A stretch of DNA of 64,000 bases from Flavobacteriales bacterium UBA6051 (GTDB lineage Bacteria > Bacteroidota > Bacteroidia > Flavobacteriales_D > Crocinitomicaceae): NCBI GenBank assembly GCA_002427735.1, contig DIYP01000017.1:248001-312000 (forward strand). Reading direction: 5' to 3'. The translations under genes and the position numbers were made by a program. Each line of letters begins with the position of its first letter. The first letter of the stretch is position 1. The notes under the pieces were generated by a model, which worked only from the letters and a program-made list of their open reading frames with translations, did no database searches and was not told where the DNA came from. Positions 43,185-52,772 of the stretch are shown here, one piece after another.

Positions 43185-44339
43185 CTAGTTCTTTTTCATT
43201 TTTTTCAAAACCTTCTTACGCTTATCATCAAGCTTTTTTTGGTCTTCGTCAAGCTTCTTGTGACTCTCATCAAGCTTTTCTTGAGACTTCGCTAGTTTAT
43301 CAAGGTTCTTTCCTTTTTTAACTTTCTTATCTAATTTTTTCTGCTCTTTTTTCAGCTTCTTTCGCGAATCATCAAGTTTCTTTTGTTCTTCATCAAGCTT
43401 GTCTAGCTTAGATTGAAGTTTTTCTGCTTCTTTCGCTTCCTTTTCTGCTTCTTTTACTTCTTTCTCAGCTTCTTTTGCCTCTTTCTCAGCTTCTTTTGCT
43501 TCTTTTTCAGCTTTCTTCTCTTCTTTTTCAGCCGCCTTTTTCGCTTCTTCTTCCGCTTTTTCTTTCTTCTCTTCTGCTTTAGCATCCTTTTCCGCGTTCT
43601 TTATCTCTTGCTCCTGATCTTTTTGTGCTTTTTCAGCATCCTTCTTAGCCTCGCGCTCTTCTTTTTTCGCTTTTTCTAGTTTCGCCGCTTGAGTAGCCAT
43701 TGCCTCCTCGCGCTGACGAGCTTCTTCTTCTCGTTGTTTCGCTTCCGCTTCGCGCGCCTGAATATCAGCTTCCATTTGTTTCATCTTTTCTTCAGACATC
43801 GATCCGGCATTCGCTCTTAATTCTTCAGCTGCTTTTTTCGCTTCCTCAACTTCCTTTTGTGCAGCTTCTTTTTGTAGCCTCGCTTCTTCAGCTGCAGCCG
43901 CAGACTTTTCAGCTTCCATGCGCAACTCTTCCTGACGCTTTATCGACTCCTCTTTGCGTGCCTCAACATCTTCTACAGTTTCGCCCTTGCGCTTCATGGA
44001 AACAGCATAAGTCTTACCATTTTCCAGTTTGATATCACGAAGTTTTTCAGATGAATAAAGTGAATGGTATACTTCAATCGAAACCGATTGTCCACCATAA
44101 CTTGCAATGTTAATTGATGTGCTTCCACTTTCATCAGTTGTTCCAGCACCGATTACCATGCGTTCAGCAACGACTTTTACCAAGGCACCACTAACAGCTT
44201 CACCTCCACTTTTTACCGAAACAATTACATCAACACCTTCTTTGACAATTGATTCAATAGCAACATCTGATGCATTATTCATGGCAAAAGACCCGAATGA
44301 CGCCATCACAATTGATGCTAAAACGTATACTTTTTTCAT
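43185..44339 (-). CDS. Exported coiled-coil protein with heptad-like EAKEAEK repeats
   Basis: 384 residues. Signal peptide (to about residue 19), a small beta domain (about 30-115, carboxypeptidase-regulatory/CNA-B like: AVSGALVKVVAERMVIGAG), then a 260-residue, almost purely charged coiled coil rich in K, E and A. In residues about 275-305 the heptad-like unit EKEAKEA repeats several times; later comes KLDxxQKKLDxxxKKL. It could form a long periplasmic rod or bind cell wall or DNA. The GC of the third codon positions looks ordinary, so it is not foreign. Confidence 0.7.
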   Translation of the reverse strand: MKKVYVLASIVMASFGSFAMNNASDVAIESIVKEGVDVIVSVKSGGEAVSGALVKVVAERMVIGAGTTDESGSTSINIASYGGQSVSIEVYHSLYSSEKLRDIKLENGKTYAVSMKRKGETVEDVEARKEESIKRQEELRMEAEKSAAAAEEARLQKEAAQKEVEEAKKAAEELRANAGSMSEEKMKQMEADIQAREAEAKQREEEARQREEAMATQAAKLEKAKKEEREAKKDAEKAQKDQEQEIKNAEKDAKAEEKKEKAEEEAKKAAEKEEKKAEKEAKEAEKEAKEAEKEVKEAEKEAKEAEKLQSKLDKLDEEQKKLDDSRKKLKKEQKKLDKKVKKGKNLDKLAKSQEKLDESHKKLDEDQKKLDDKRKKVLKKMKKN

Positions 44340-44436
44340 TTTTCTAAAATTTATTGGAATCCCTAATATAAGGAAATCCTTGTTGAACCAGCCTTCAGGG
44401 CAAAAATAATTCCAATTTTTCCAGTACTTTTAGCAC

Positions 44437-45555
44437 ATGCAATTTTCAGCGGTTGTAGGACAGGAAGAATTGAAGAAACACCTTGTTTCAGAGGTGCGTA
44501 ATGAAAAGATTAGTCACGCCCAATTATTTCTTGGAAAACCGGGCTATGGAACATTGCCAATAGCACTTGCATTCGTACAGTTTTTATTTTGTGAAGACAA
44601 AAAAGAAAACGACAGCTGCGGAGTTTGTGCCTCTTGCCGAAAAGTGCAAAAGCTGCAACATCCCGATTTGCATTTTTCTTTTCCAACAGTTCAAACAATC
44701 AGCAAATTATCCGACCCAATTCTTCCAGAATGGAGGGAACAAATAGGAGAGAACCCCTATTTTAATTTAAATGCATGGATTAAGAAAATTGATGTTAAGG
44801 AGCGTAAGCCAATTATAGGTAAAGATGAAAGTCAGGAGATTATAAAAAAACTATCGCTTCGAGCTTTTGAGGGAGGTTATAAAGTGATGCTTATCTGGAT
44901 GGCAGAGGAGATGAATACTGCCTGTGCAAATAAGCTGTTAAAAATTATAGAAGAGCCCCCTGCGAAAACGCTCTTTTTGTTGGTGTCGGAATCACAGGAA
45001 TATATGCTGCAAACGATTCTATCAAGGACGCAAAAAGTAATAGTTCCTCGTGTTCACATGAGCGACATTAGTGCATTTTTAAAGGAGAATCATCAAATGA
45101 ATAACGATGCTTCCGATAGTGTTGCGGCTAGAGTTGATGGAGATGTTTTGGAAGCGTTAGAAATGGTGGGCGATCAGGTTGAGCATGATGAAAACCATGG
45201 ACTCTTTGTTCAACTAATGCGCGTTTGCTATAAAAAGAATGTTCTTGACATGATGCAGTGGGCAGAGTCAATTGCGGCAACAAGCAAAGAGCATCAAAAG
45301 GTTTTTTTGCGCTACGCCCTCCATATGTTTCGCCAAAGTATGCTAAGAAACTATACAGAAGATCACCTGACTAGAGTTTCTGCTGATGAAGATAAGTTCC
45401 TTGAGAATTTTGCTCGGTTCATAACAGGGAATAACATTATGGATTTTATGGAACTTTTCAATAAATCCTTTTACCAAATTGAGCGAAATGCCAACGGCAA
45501 AATTCTATTCACCAATTTGTGTTTTCAGGTGATGCGCTTCATACATGCAGCATAG
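44437..45555 (+). CDS. holB: DNA polymerase III delta-prime subunit
   Basis: 372-residue clamp-loader subunit. The N-terminal domain carries a degenerate P-loop (FLGKPGYGTLPIAL, missing the GKT/S that would bind ATP), as expected for delta-prime, and a zinc-binding CGVCASC segment. AAA+ sensor-like segments NKLLKIIEEPPAKT and SRTQKV follow. The neighbour is a RicT-like gene, recalling the holB-ricT order seen in Bacillus. Confidence 0.88.
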   Translation: MQFSAVVGQEELKKHLVSEVRNEKISHAQLFLGKPGYGTLPIALAFVQFLFCEDKKENDSCGVCASCRKVQKLQHPDLHFSFPTVQTISKLSDPILPEWREQIGENPYFNLNAWIKKIDVKERKPIIGKDESQEIIKKLSLRAFEGGYKVMLIWMAEEMNTACANKLLKIIEEPPAKTLFLLVSESQEYMLQTILSRTQKVIVPRVHMSDISAFLKENHQMNNDASDSVAARVDGDVLEALEMVGDQVEHDENHGLFVQLMRVCYKKNVLDMMQWAESIAATSKEHQKVFLRYALHMFRQSMLRNYTEDHLTRVSADEDKFLENFARFITGNNIMDFMELFNKSFYQIERNANGKILFTNLCFQVMRFIHAA

Positions 45556-45646
45556 CAAATATTAACTATGCGGCGTGAATTCTTCGTATAAGAATCAGAA
45601 TAGCGTACAATTATAATCCGTATTTTTATGCCAAAGAAAATAGACT

Positions 45647-46969
45647 ATGGGTTGTGCCAGTTGTGGTTCGGGAACTCCGAACGGTTGTAAGAATAATGGC
45701 GCCTGTGGATCTGGTGGATGCAATAAACTGGAGGTGTTTGATTGGCTAGCAAATGTAGCTCTTCCAAACGGACAGTCTCCATACGATATACTGGAAATTC
45801 GGTTCAAAAATAGCCGAAAAGGGTTTTACAGAAACACCAAAAACCTCTCGCTACAAGCTGGCGATGTGGTAGTGGTAGAGGGTTCCCCAGGACTCGATGT
45901 TGGTGTAGTATCTGTCGTTGGTGAGCTAGCCAGAATTCAGGTTGCAAAGAAGGCTCCGGGCTTTAAGCCTGTTGAGGCAAAGAAGATTAAACGAATCGCT
46001 GATCAAGAAGATATTGATAAGTGGATGAAAGCACGATCGCTGGAAAAAGAGGTCATGTATAAATCGCGAACTTTAGCCGTAAATCTGGGTCTTCAAATGA
46101 AAATTTCAGATGTTGAGTATCAGGCAGACTTGACAAAAGCAACGTTTTATTATACAGCCGAAGGCCGCGTTGATTTTCGACAGCTGATTCGTGACATGGC
46201 TGACGAGTTTAAGATTCGTATAGAGATGCGTCAGATTGGTTCTCGCCAAGAAGCTTCAAGACTTGGTGGAATTGGTTCTTGTGGGCGCGAGTTATGCTGT
46301 TCAACTTGGTTAACGGATTTCCGCTCAGTTTCGACATCAGCAGCTCGTTATCAGCAGCTTTCTTTAAATCCTCAGAAACTTGCCGGACAATGCGGTAAGC
46401 TAAAATGTTGCCTGAATTACGAATTAGACATGTATCTGGACGCCTTGAAGGCTTTTCCTAAAGGAGACCTTCGTTTAAAAACAGAAAAAGGTTCGGCAAC
46501 ACATATAAAAACGGATGTCTTTAAGCAACAAATGTGGTATGCTTATGATGGTGATGCAGGTGTTGGTTCGGGGCTCATGCCGCTCAGCCCTGAACGCGTT
46601 CGGGAAATCATAAAACTCAACAAGGCAGGAAAGAAACCTGCAGACCTACGTGAGTTTATGGAAGAAATAGTTATTGACGAGCCAGATTATACGAATGTTG
46701 TTGGGCAGGACAGCCTAAACCGTTTTGAGCATATTTTTAAGAAGAAGAAAAAACGTCGTTCGGGCAAGGGAAATAGTCAAAACAAGAAACAGCCACAGAA
46801 TACGAGAGGAGAAAATAAAAAACAAAACCCTCAAGCAAAGAAGAAACAAGGACAAAATCAGCAATCACAAGAGAAGAAATCGGGATCATCTGCAAATAGA
46901 AATAAACGCAGAAACAATAACCGTAGACGTAAGCCAGGGGGAAATAAAAACAATGAAAATGCGAAATAG
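45647..46969 (+). CDS. ricT: PSP1-domain RicT/YaaT-like protein
   Basis: 440 residues. The N-terminus is Cys-rich (MGCASCGSGTPNGC...), followed by the PSP1 domain (about 55-220), a Cys cluster (GSCGRELCCSTW and QCGKLKCCLNY) typical of RicT/YaaT, and a long basic K/Q/N/G-rich tail (about 375-440). In Bacillus the RicT complex carries Fe-S clusters and promotes RNA maturation. The basic tail could bind nucleic acid. gldH starts within its last codons. Confidence 0.88.
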   Translation: MGCASCGSGTPNGCKNNGACGSGGCNKLEVFDWLANVALPNGQSPYDILEIRFKNSRKGFYRNTKNLSLQAGDVVVVEGSPGLDVGVVSVVGELARIQVAKKAPGFKPVEAKKIKRIADQEDIDKWMKARSLEKEVMYKSRTLAVNLGLQMKISDVEYQADLTKATFYYTAEGRVDFRQLIRDMADEFKIRIEMRQIGSRQEASRLGGIGSCGRELCCSTWLTDFRSVSTSAARYQQLSLNPQKLAGQCGKLKCCLNYELDMYLDALKAFPKGDLRLKTEKGSATHIKTDVFKQQMWYAYDGDAGVGSGLMPLSPERVREIIKLNKAGKKPADLREFMEEIVIDEPDYTNVVGQDSLNRFEHIFKKKKKRRSGKGNSQNKKQPQNTRGENKKQNPQAKKKQGQNQQSQEKKSGSSANRNKRRNNNRRRKPGGNKNNENAK

Positions 46970-47426
46970 TTTTTTTGCCGCACTTTGTGTTTTTCTGCTT
47001 GTTTCATGCGGAGAACAACCAATGTATGAAAAGGTGTATTCGTTCGAAGGAAAAGAATGGAAACAAGATGTTAAGCCTGAATACGTGGTGAAAGTTAATG
47101 ATATTAGTAAGGAGTATGACTTTACGCTTTCATTGCGCACGACAACAGATTACAAGTACAATAACCTCTGGGTTTTTATGAAGACAATTTCTCCGGATGG
47201 GACCACTGCGCGTGAACCATTTGAGATTCATATTACGAACCCAGATGGTTCATGGATTGGCAACAAGACAGGAACAATTGTTGAAACGCCTCTCTATTTT
47301 AAGCGTAGAAAACTTCCTCAGGCGGGAGAATACACTTTTATCATAGAGCAAGGAATAACAGAATCAGTTATTGATGAGGTGCTGGACCTAGGGTTCCGAG
47401 TAGAAGAAGCTAAAGCGGAAAACTAG
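46953..47426 (+). CDS. gldH: Gliding motility lipoprotein GldH
   Basis: 157-residue lipoprotein. The signal peptide ends in LLVSC (Cys19), so it is lipidated. The rest is a beta-sandwich with DFTLSLRTTTDYKYNNLWVF and ITNPDGSWIGNKTGT, matching the GldH family associated with gliding motility in Flavobacterium. The ATG at 46953 overlaps the ricT stop by 17 bases, consistent with coupling. Its stop shares CTAG with the convergent DUF2490 gene. Confidence 0.85.
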   Translation: MKMRNSFFAALCVFLLVSCGEQPMYEKVYSFEGKEWKQDVKPEYVVKVNDISKEYDFTLSLRTTTDYKYNNLWVFMKTISPDGTTAREPFEIHITNPDGSWIGNKTGTIVETPLYFKRRKLPQAGEYTFIIEQGITESVIDEVLDLGFRVEEAKAEN

Positions 47427-48082
47427 AACTTGAATCCATAGGATAAAGAGATAACGTGACGTAAATCTCTTTCGAAATCTCTGAATCGCTTATCCAATTG
47501 ATATTTAAACGAAACGCTGTGAGGACCGTCGAGCTCTAACTTGGCTCCAGCCGCCAGTCGCATTTTTGAAAACCCAGGACTTGTTGGTCCAAAAGCAGGG
47601 TTATAAAAGAATTCAGCAGAGACTACAGGCGTAAAAATGCTATTATCAATGTCGTATTCAAAAGCGGGCTTAATTCTAAAAGCCTGATCAAAGTCTGCAT
47701 CATATGCGTCTGCAGAAATACGATTAAAGGCATATTGATAACGCAGCCTTAAACCGTAATAAAAACGTTTTTTATTCTCCTTAAAAGCAAGGTTGAAATT
47801 CAAACGATTGGAAGACTTGAAATTACCATATCTGTTCTTATCCAAAATGAACCGATATTCAACAGATCCTTTCAGCCATTTCGTAATTTTATAGGAAACG
47901 CCAGCTTGCGGAAAAAAAGTGCGCACACCTGTAAGATCAAACCGCGTGTTGATGTCGGCATTCCACTTTAATCGCTTGATAATTTTCCCTTCTGCACCAA
48001 TTTCGGTCCATAGCATTCCGTAGTGCTGACTAAACGAGTTAGCCGAGATGAAAAGAAAGAAAATAAAGAGTGCTTTTCTCAT
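47423..48082 (-). CDS. DUF2490 outer-membrane protein
   Basis: 219 residues with a signal peptide (ISANSFS, then Gln) and about ten amphipathic strands ending YGFKF. The WTEIGAEGKIIKRLKWNADI start and DKRFRDFERDLRHVISLSYG end fit DUF2490, a Bacteroidota beta-barrel family of unknown function. It begins 4 bases inside the end of the upstream lipoprotein gene, so the two are an operon. Confidence 0.8.
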   Translation of the reverse strand: MRKALFIFFLFISANSFSQHYGMLWTEIGAEGKIIKRLKWNADINTRFDLTGVRTFFPQAGVSYKITKWLKGSVEYRFILDKNRYGNFKSSNRLNFNLAFKENKKRFYYGLRLRYQYAFNRISADAYDADFDQAFRIKPAFEYDIDNSIFTPVVSAEFFYNPAFGPTSPGFSKMRLAAGAKLELDGPHSVSFKYQLDKRFRDFERDLRHVISLSYGFKF

Positions 48083-48477
48083 TCTTTACGAATTGTGATA
48101 GTTCCAATATCAATGGTAGACTTTTTCTCAGGAATCTCAACGTCAACAATGATTACGTTGTTTCCACTAGGACAAGCGTTACAGTCTTCATAAACGAAAA
48201 TCTGGTAGCTTCCAACCTCTAAAAAGTCAAAACGAAACGTACCATCATGAGAGGTTTCAACATCATCATCATACATGGTATTGTCGGATCCGTAGATCAA
48301 ATAAACGTCTTCTTTTGGTGTGTCATACTCGGTTAGTAAATTTCCGGCACCGTCGTAAACTTCTGTGTGTATTTTTCCAGTAATTGAAGAAGAACCACCC
48401 GGCCCCTCAACCTTTTTACACGCACTGAATGTAAATGCAATTAAAACAACAGAAATGATCGAAAAAAGGAGTCTCAT
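48079..48477 (-). CDS. Lipoprotein with carboxypeptidase-regulatory-like fold
   Basis: 132 residues. Lipobox FSAC (about residue 20). The mature part (SSSITGKIHTEVYDGAG, HDGTFRFDFLEVGSYQIFVY) resembles a prealbumin-like/CarboxypepD_reg domain that often carries cross-links or ligands. First gene of a two-gene operon with DUF2490. Confidence 0.65.
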   Translation of the reverse strand: MRLLFSIISVVLIAFTFSACKKVEGPGGSSSITGKIHTEVYDGAGNLLTEYDTPKEDVYLIYGSDNTMYDDDVETSHDGTFRFDFLEVGSYQIFVYEDCNACPSGNNVIIVDVEIPEKKSTIDIGTITIRKE

Positions 48478-48640
48478 ACGTTATTGAATTTTGTTAAAAG
48501 GTAGATATAATGAGCGTTAGCAATACAACCCTTTAGGTAGTTTCTTCGTCACGAATATACAATATTGTTTGTAAATTTCTTAATATTGAGAAAACAGTTA
48601 CTTTACATAGAGTGCTGGAAAAAGGACTAAATACTACATC

Positions 48641-51600
48641 ATGAACTCTCTTTCACGACTTAGATTACCTCTAATTTTGTTGTGTTCTTTATGGTTTACA
48701 ACTGCAGAAGCGCAAGTAATTATTAATGAATATTCGTGCTCCAACATGACCGGATACACGGATAACTTCGGAGAAACAGAAGATTGGATAGAATTATACA
48801 ATACCTCTGCGACACCGATTGACTTAACAGGTTATTATCTTTCTGATAAAAACAATAACCCTTTAAAATGGCAGGTGCCAAGCGGGACGATTCCAGCAAA
48901 TGGTTATCTCATGGTTATATGTTCTCAACGTGATGTCGTAAATGGGAGTGAGTTGCATACTAATTTCAATTTGAAGCAGACGCAGAACGATTGGATCATG
49001 TTGAGTAATAACCTTGGGAATGTTGTAGATTCCTATGAGATTACTCAGATGACCAAGGATGGACATTCCATAGGCCGTGAGACAGACGCTGCTGCTGCCT
49101 GGAAGCTTTTCACCACACCAACGCCAAATGCTCCCAACACAGGAGCGCTGGACTTTTACGAGCCAACACCCGTAATGGATCTTGCTCCTGGGTTTTATGT
49201 TGGAGGTCAAACAGTAACTATTACTTGTCCGAACCCTTCAGCTCAAATTCGTTATACAACGGATGGTTCTGACCCGGACGCTGCTTCAACGCTGTACACG
49301 GGACCAGTTGCTATCAACGCGACGACGGTATTGAGAGCGGCAGCTTTTGGAACAAACGAACCTAGCTTTAACTGCACAAACTCATATTTTATTGATGTTA
49401 CCCACACTGTTCCTGTCGTTTCAGTGTGTAGTGAAGATGTTTTTGACCTTGTTGCCAACGGAAACCAAGGTGGTGGATGGGGTGGAGGAAGCCCAAATAA
49501 AGTTGGTGCTTTCGAACTTTTTGAACAAAATGGACAATTCATTGATGAAGGAGAAGGACATTTTAATAAGCATGGAAATGACTCATGGGCATATCCACAG
49601 AGAGGATTTGACTTCATCATGCGTGACCAGTTTGGGTACAACGATGATATTGACCATTTGATTTTCCCCTTAGACACAGACAGAGAAGATTTTCAGCGTT
49701 TAATCTTGAAGCCTGGGGCAAGTGATAATTATCCATTTGAAACAGGAGGGGCTCATATTCGCGATGCATTTGTTCATACGCTATCCATTCGTGCAGACAT
49801 GCTATTAGATGAGCGTACTTGGAGACCTTGTGTTGTTTATTTAAATGGACAATATTGGGGAGTTTACGAGATTAGAGAGAAAGCAGATGATCACGATTAC
49901 ACAAAATACTATTACAATCAGGATAAGTTCAATTTACAGTACTTGAAAACCTGGGGAGGAACCTGGGAAGAGTATGGAGCTCCAAATTCACAAACGGATT
50001 GGGATAATTTGGTGAACTACATTATGACAAATAATATGGCCCCCGGTCCAGAGTTTGATTATGTAAAGTCACAGCTGAAATGGGCATCTCTTGCAGATTA
50101 TTTCATGTTCAACTCATATGTTGTAAATCAAGACTGGTTAAACTGGAACACGGCTTGGTGGAGAGGAATGGACCCTGCAGGATCTAAGAAAAAATGGCGT
50201 TACGTTCTTTGGGATATGGATGCCACATTCGGACATTACATAAACTTTACAGGGATTCCAGATCCGACGGCAAATGCTGACCCATGTAATGCGGAGAACT
50301 TACCGGATCCAGGAGGTCAGGGGCATACGGATATTCTAGAAAAGCTGATTGATGAAAACCCGATTGTCGAGCAATACTACGTTACGCGATACATTGACCT
50401 TGTAAACACGAGTTTTTCTTGTGCTTATATGAATCAACTGTTGGATAGTATGATTAACATTTTGACACCTGAAATGACAGGTCAAGTCAACAGATGGGGT
50501 GGATCGCTTGCTGGGTGGCAGTCAAATGTTCAGGATTTAAGAGACTTTATTGACGCTCGTTGCCTTGCTTTAGAACAAGGGTTGATCGATTGTTACCAAT
50601 TGACGGGCCCTTATCAAACAACGTTTGATGTAACACCTCCAGCATCTGGAGAGATTAAAGTAAATTCTGTTTGGGCGCCAACCTATCCGTGGACAACTCA
50701 GTATTACGGAGGAATTCAAACGAACACCATTGCTCAACCAGAGGCGGGCTACATATTTGACCACTGGGAATATGCTGTCGGACCAATGATTGCTGCCATT
50801 ACGGAGGATACTAACGGGTTAACAATTACGGCTCCTGATAGTGTAATTGCGGTGTTTGTTTTAGATGATCCCGATTGGGACGGTGATGGTATTCTGAACG
50901 TGGATGAAACAGGTTGTCTGGACCCACAAAACCCTGATACAGATGGAGACGGAATTAATGATGGTGATGAGGTCAATGCAGGAACGGATCCTTGTGATGG
51001 GTGTGACCCTGATACGAATTCACCTACCTGTGATTCTGATGGAGATGGTATTTTAAATGTTGATGAAATAGCTGGTTGTACCGATCCTTTCGTCGCCGAT
51101 ACGGACAATGATGGTTTGACCGACGGCGAGGAGCTCACCGGTACCGACGACCCAAGTACGCCACTTGTTCCTACCGGAACATCAGATCCATGTGATCCAT
51201 GTAATCCAGACGATTCAGATCCTCTTTGTCACCTTGATACAGATGGAGATGGCGTTACAGATGCAGCTGAATTGCTAGGAGGAACAGATCTTAACGACCC
51301 TTGTTCGTATGAAATTGCTGCTATCACTCAGCCGATCCTTTCTGGTGCTGATTGTGATGGAGATGGCATTACGGACGATATGGAGATTGCTAACGGAACG
51401 AATCCATTTGACCCGTGTGATCCAAATGCATCTGGAATTGATTGTGCAACAGGAATTCACGTTCCAACCGGCTTCTCTCCAAATGGAGATGGTCAAAACG
51501 AGACATACTCAATTGTTGTAGGGGTAGATGTGGTAAGCTTTACATTCTCGATTTACGACAGATGGGGTAATCAAATTTTGAAAACTGATACAAAAGGATT

Positions 51601-51724
51601 TGAATGGGATGGAACATATAGAGGTCAGCCTTGTAATGCAGGGGTTTATGCTTATGTTCTTGAAGGTGTTTACGTGGATGGAACAGCTGAGTTAAGATCA
51701 GGTAATATAACACTTGTGAAGTAA
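48641..51724 (+). CDS. T9SS type B cargo with CotH kinase fold
   Basis: 1027 residues. Signal peptide (TTAEA, then Gln). Lamin-tail domain (about 25-150), chitobiase C-terminal-like repeat (about 170-240), CotH kinase domain (about 260-640, including LKPGASDNYPFETGGAHIRD, WGVYEIREK and LWDMDATFGHY, whose DxD fits the metal-binding Asps), a Divergent InlB/repeat (about 665-745), thrombospondin-3 type Asp-rich Ca-binding repeats (about 745-935), and a CHU_C gliding-motility domain (about 940-1027: FSPNGDGQNETYS, WDGTYRGQPC). The CotH family of Bacillus is a protein kinase of spore coat; here the substrate is unknown. The PorP/SprF gene follows by one base. Confidence 0.85.
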   Translation: MNSLSRLRLPLILLCSLWFTTAEAQVIINEYSCSNMTGYTDNFGETEDWIELYNTSATPIDLTGYYLSDKNNNPLKWQVPSGTIPANGYLMVICSQRDVVNGSELHTNFNLKQTQNDWIMLSNNLGNVVDSYEITQMTKDGHSIGRETDAAAAWKLFTTPTPNAPNTGALDFYEPTPVMDLAPGFYVGGQTVTITCPNPSAQIRYTTDGSDPDAASTLYTGPVAINATTVLRAAAFGTNEPSFNCTNSYFIDVTHTVPVVSVCSEDVFDLVANGNQGGGWGGGSPNKVGAFELFEQNGQFIDEGEGHFNKHGNDSWAYPQRGFDFIMRDQFGYNDDIDHLIFPLDTDREDFQRLILKPGASDNYPFETGGAHIRDAFVHTLSIRADMLLDERTWRPCVVYLNGQYWGVYEIREKADDHDYTKYYYNQDKFNLQYLKTWGGTWEEYGAPNSQTDWDNLVNYIMTNNMAPGPEFDYVKSQLKWASLADYFMFNSYVVNQDWLNWNTAWWRGMDPAGSKKKWRYVLWDMDATFGHYINFTGIPDPTANADPCNAENLPDPGGQGHTDILEKLIDENPIVEQYYVTRYIDLVNTSFSCAYMNQLLDSMINILTPEMTGQVNRWGGSLAGWQSNVQDLRDFIDARCLALEQGLIDCYQLTGPYQTTFDVTPPASGEIKVNSVWAPTYPWTTQYYGGIQTNTIAQPEAGYIFDHWEYAVGPMIAAITEDTNGLTITAPDSVIAVFVLDDPDWDGDGILNVDETGCLDPQNPDTDGDGINDGDEVNAGTDPCDGCDPDTNSPTCDSDGDGILNVDEIAGCTDPFVADTDNDGLTDGEELTGTDDPSTPLVPTGTSDPCDPCNPDDSDPLCHLDTDGDGVTDAAELLGGTDLNDPCSYEIAAITQPILSGADCDGDGITDDMEIANGTNPFDPCDPNASGIDCATGIHVPTGFSPNGDGQNETYSIVVGVDVVSFTFSIYDRWGNQILKTDTKGFEWDGTYRGQPCNAGVYAYVLEGVYVDGTAELRSGNITLVK

Positions 51725-51725
51725 G

Positions 51726-52772
51726 ATGAAGAGAATATTTTTGACATTATTGGGGGTGGCGACATGGTTGAGTGCAGGAGCCCAGGACATGCACTTTTCT
51801 CAATCATCTCAGACGCCTGTTTTTATTAACCCAGCTGCAGCAGGAGTTTTTGATGGCTGGGAGCGCGTAATTATTAATCATAGAAACCAGTGGTTGGGCG
51901 CTGCAACGCAGTTTATGACAACGGCGATATCTGCAGACGTGAACCTTGGTAAATCAGAATTAAACGATCGTGCCCATTTTGGTTTGGGACTGCAGTTCTA
52001 TAATGACATTGGTGGTGATTCTCGTTTTGGAAATCAAACGGGAACGTTAACGTTGAGCGGAATTCTGCCAATGGGTGGAACAGGACACATGCTTTCTGTT
52101 GGGGTTCAGGGTGGTCTAGGACAACGGAAGGCTAACCTTTCTCAAGTGACCTTTATGAATCAGTGGGATGGCTCAACAGGAACCTTTAATCCAACGCTTT
52201 TTAGCGGTGAGCAAAATTCACTGACTTCATTTACGTACATAGATGCATCCGCGGGGTTGTATTATATCTATGACGGAGGAAAGAATACGTTTGCTCGAAA
52301 CAACGACTTTAAATTTAAGTTTGGTCTTGCGGCTTATCACGTAAACATGCCTAAGCTGAAGTATGCTGCCGGATCATCTGACAGATTGCACCGAAAATAT
52401 GTAGGTCACCTTGGTTTTTCTACCGATTTCGTAGGCCGTCCGTTAGCAATGGAGTCAAATGTTGTTCAGTTTATTCAAGGTGGTCACCTGGAAACGATTT
52501 TTGGTTTAATGATGAAGTATCGCTTCGAGAACTCAACTAAGATTACCGGAAACAACCAAGATGCTTTTGTTGGGTTTGGAGCTTATATGAGATGGGGAGA
52601 CGCTATTATTCCATCGTTCATGATTGACTGGAGAGGGTTTAACTTTGGAGTATCCTATGACGTAACAATCTCTCAGTTGCGCAATGCTTATTCAGGAGGC
52701 TCCTTAGAGTTCTCTCTAGGGTTCACGAACTTCGATCACTCATTGTTCAAGACGAGAAAGCGAAGATTCTAA
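51726..52772 (+). CDS. PorP/SprF-family T9SS outer-membrane protein
   Basis: 348 residues with a signal peptide (WLSAGA, then Gln) and the family start DMHFSQSSQTPVFINPAAAG, then repeated beta strands (GLGLQFYNDIGGDSRFG, LSVGVQGGLGQRKA). SprF partners each carry one T9SS type B cargo; the cargo gene is directly upstream by one base. In Flavobacterium SprF is needed to place the SprB adhesin on the cell surface. Here it probably handles the CotH protein. Confidence 0.93.
   Translation: MKRIFLTLLGVATWLSAGAQDMHFSQSSQTPVFINPAAAGVFDGWERVIINHRNQWLGAATQFMTTAISADVNLGKSELNDRAHFGLGLQFYNDIGGDSRFGNQTGTLTLSGILPMGGTGHMLSVGVQGGLGQRKANLSQVTFMNQWDGSTGTFNPTLFSGEQNSLTSFTYIDASAGLYYIYDGGKNTFARNNDFKFKFGLAAYHVNMPKLKYAAGSSDRLHRKYVGHLGFSTDFVGRPLAMESNVVQFIQGGHLETIFGLMMKYRFENSTKITGNNQDAFVGFGAYMRWGDAIIPSFMIDWRGFNFGVSYDVTISQLRNAYSGGSLEFSLGFTNFDHSLFKTRKRRF

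Noticed and set aside
43413..43679. Phe/Leu-rich frame on the plus strand opposite the coiled-coil gene
   Set aside because: It is the complement of Lys/Glu codons (Phe/Ser/Leu codons), an artefact of the repeat on the real strand.
44437..45555. Functional ATPase in holB
   Set aside because: The P-loop is GKPGYGTLP, lacking the GKT/S required to bind ATP; delta-prime is normally non-hydrolysing.
46725..47426. Long version of the GldH frame beginning at 46725
   Set aside because: The first 76 codons lie in the basic tail of ricT, out of frame, and would place the lipobox deep inside the protein; the ATG at 46953 gives a normal lipoprotein signal.
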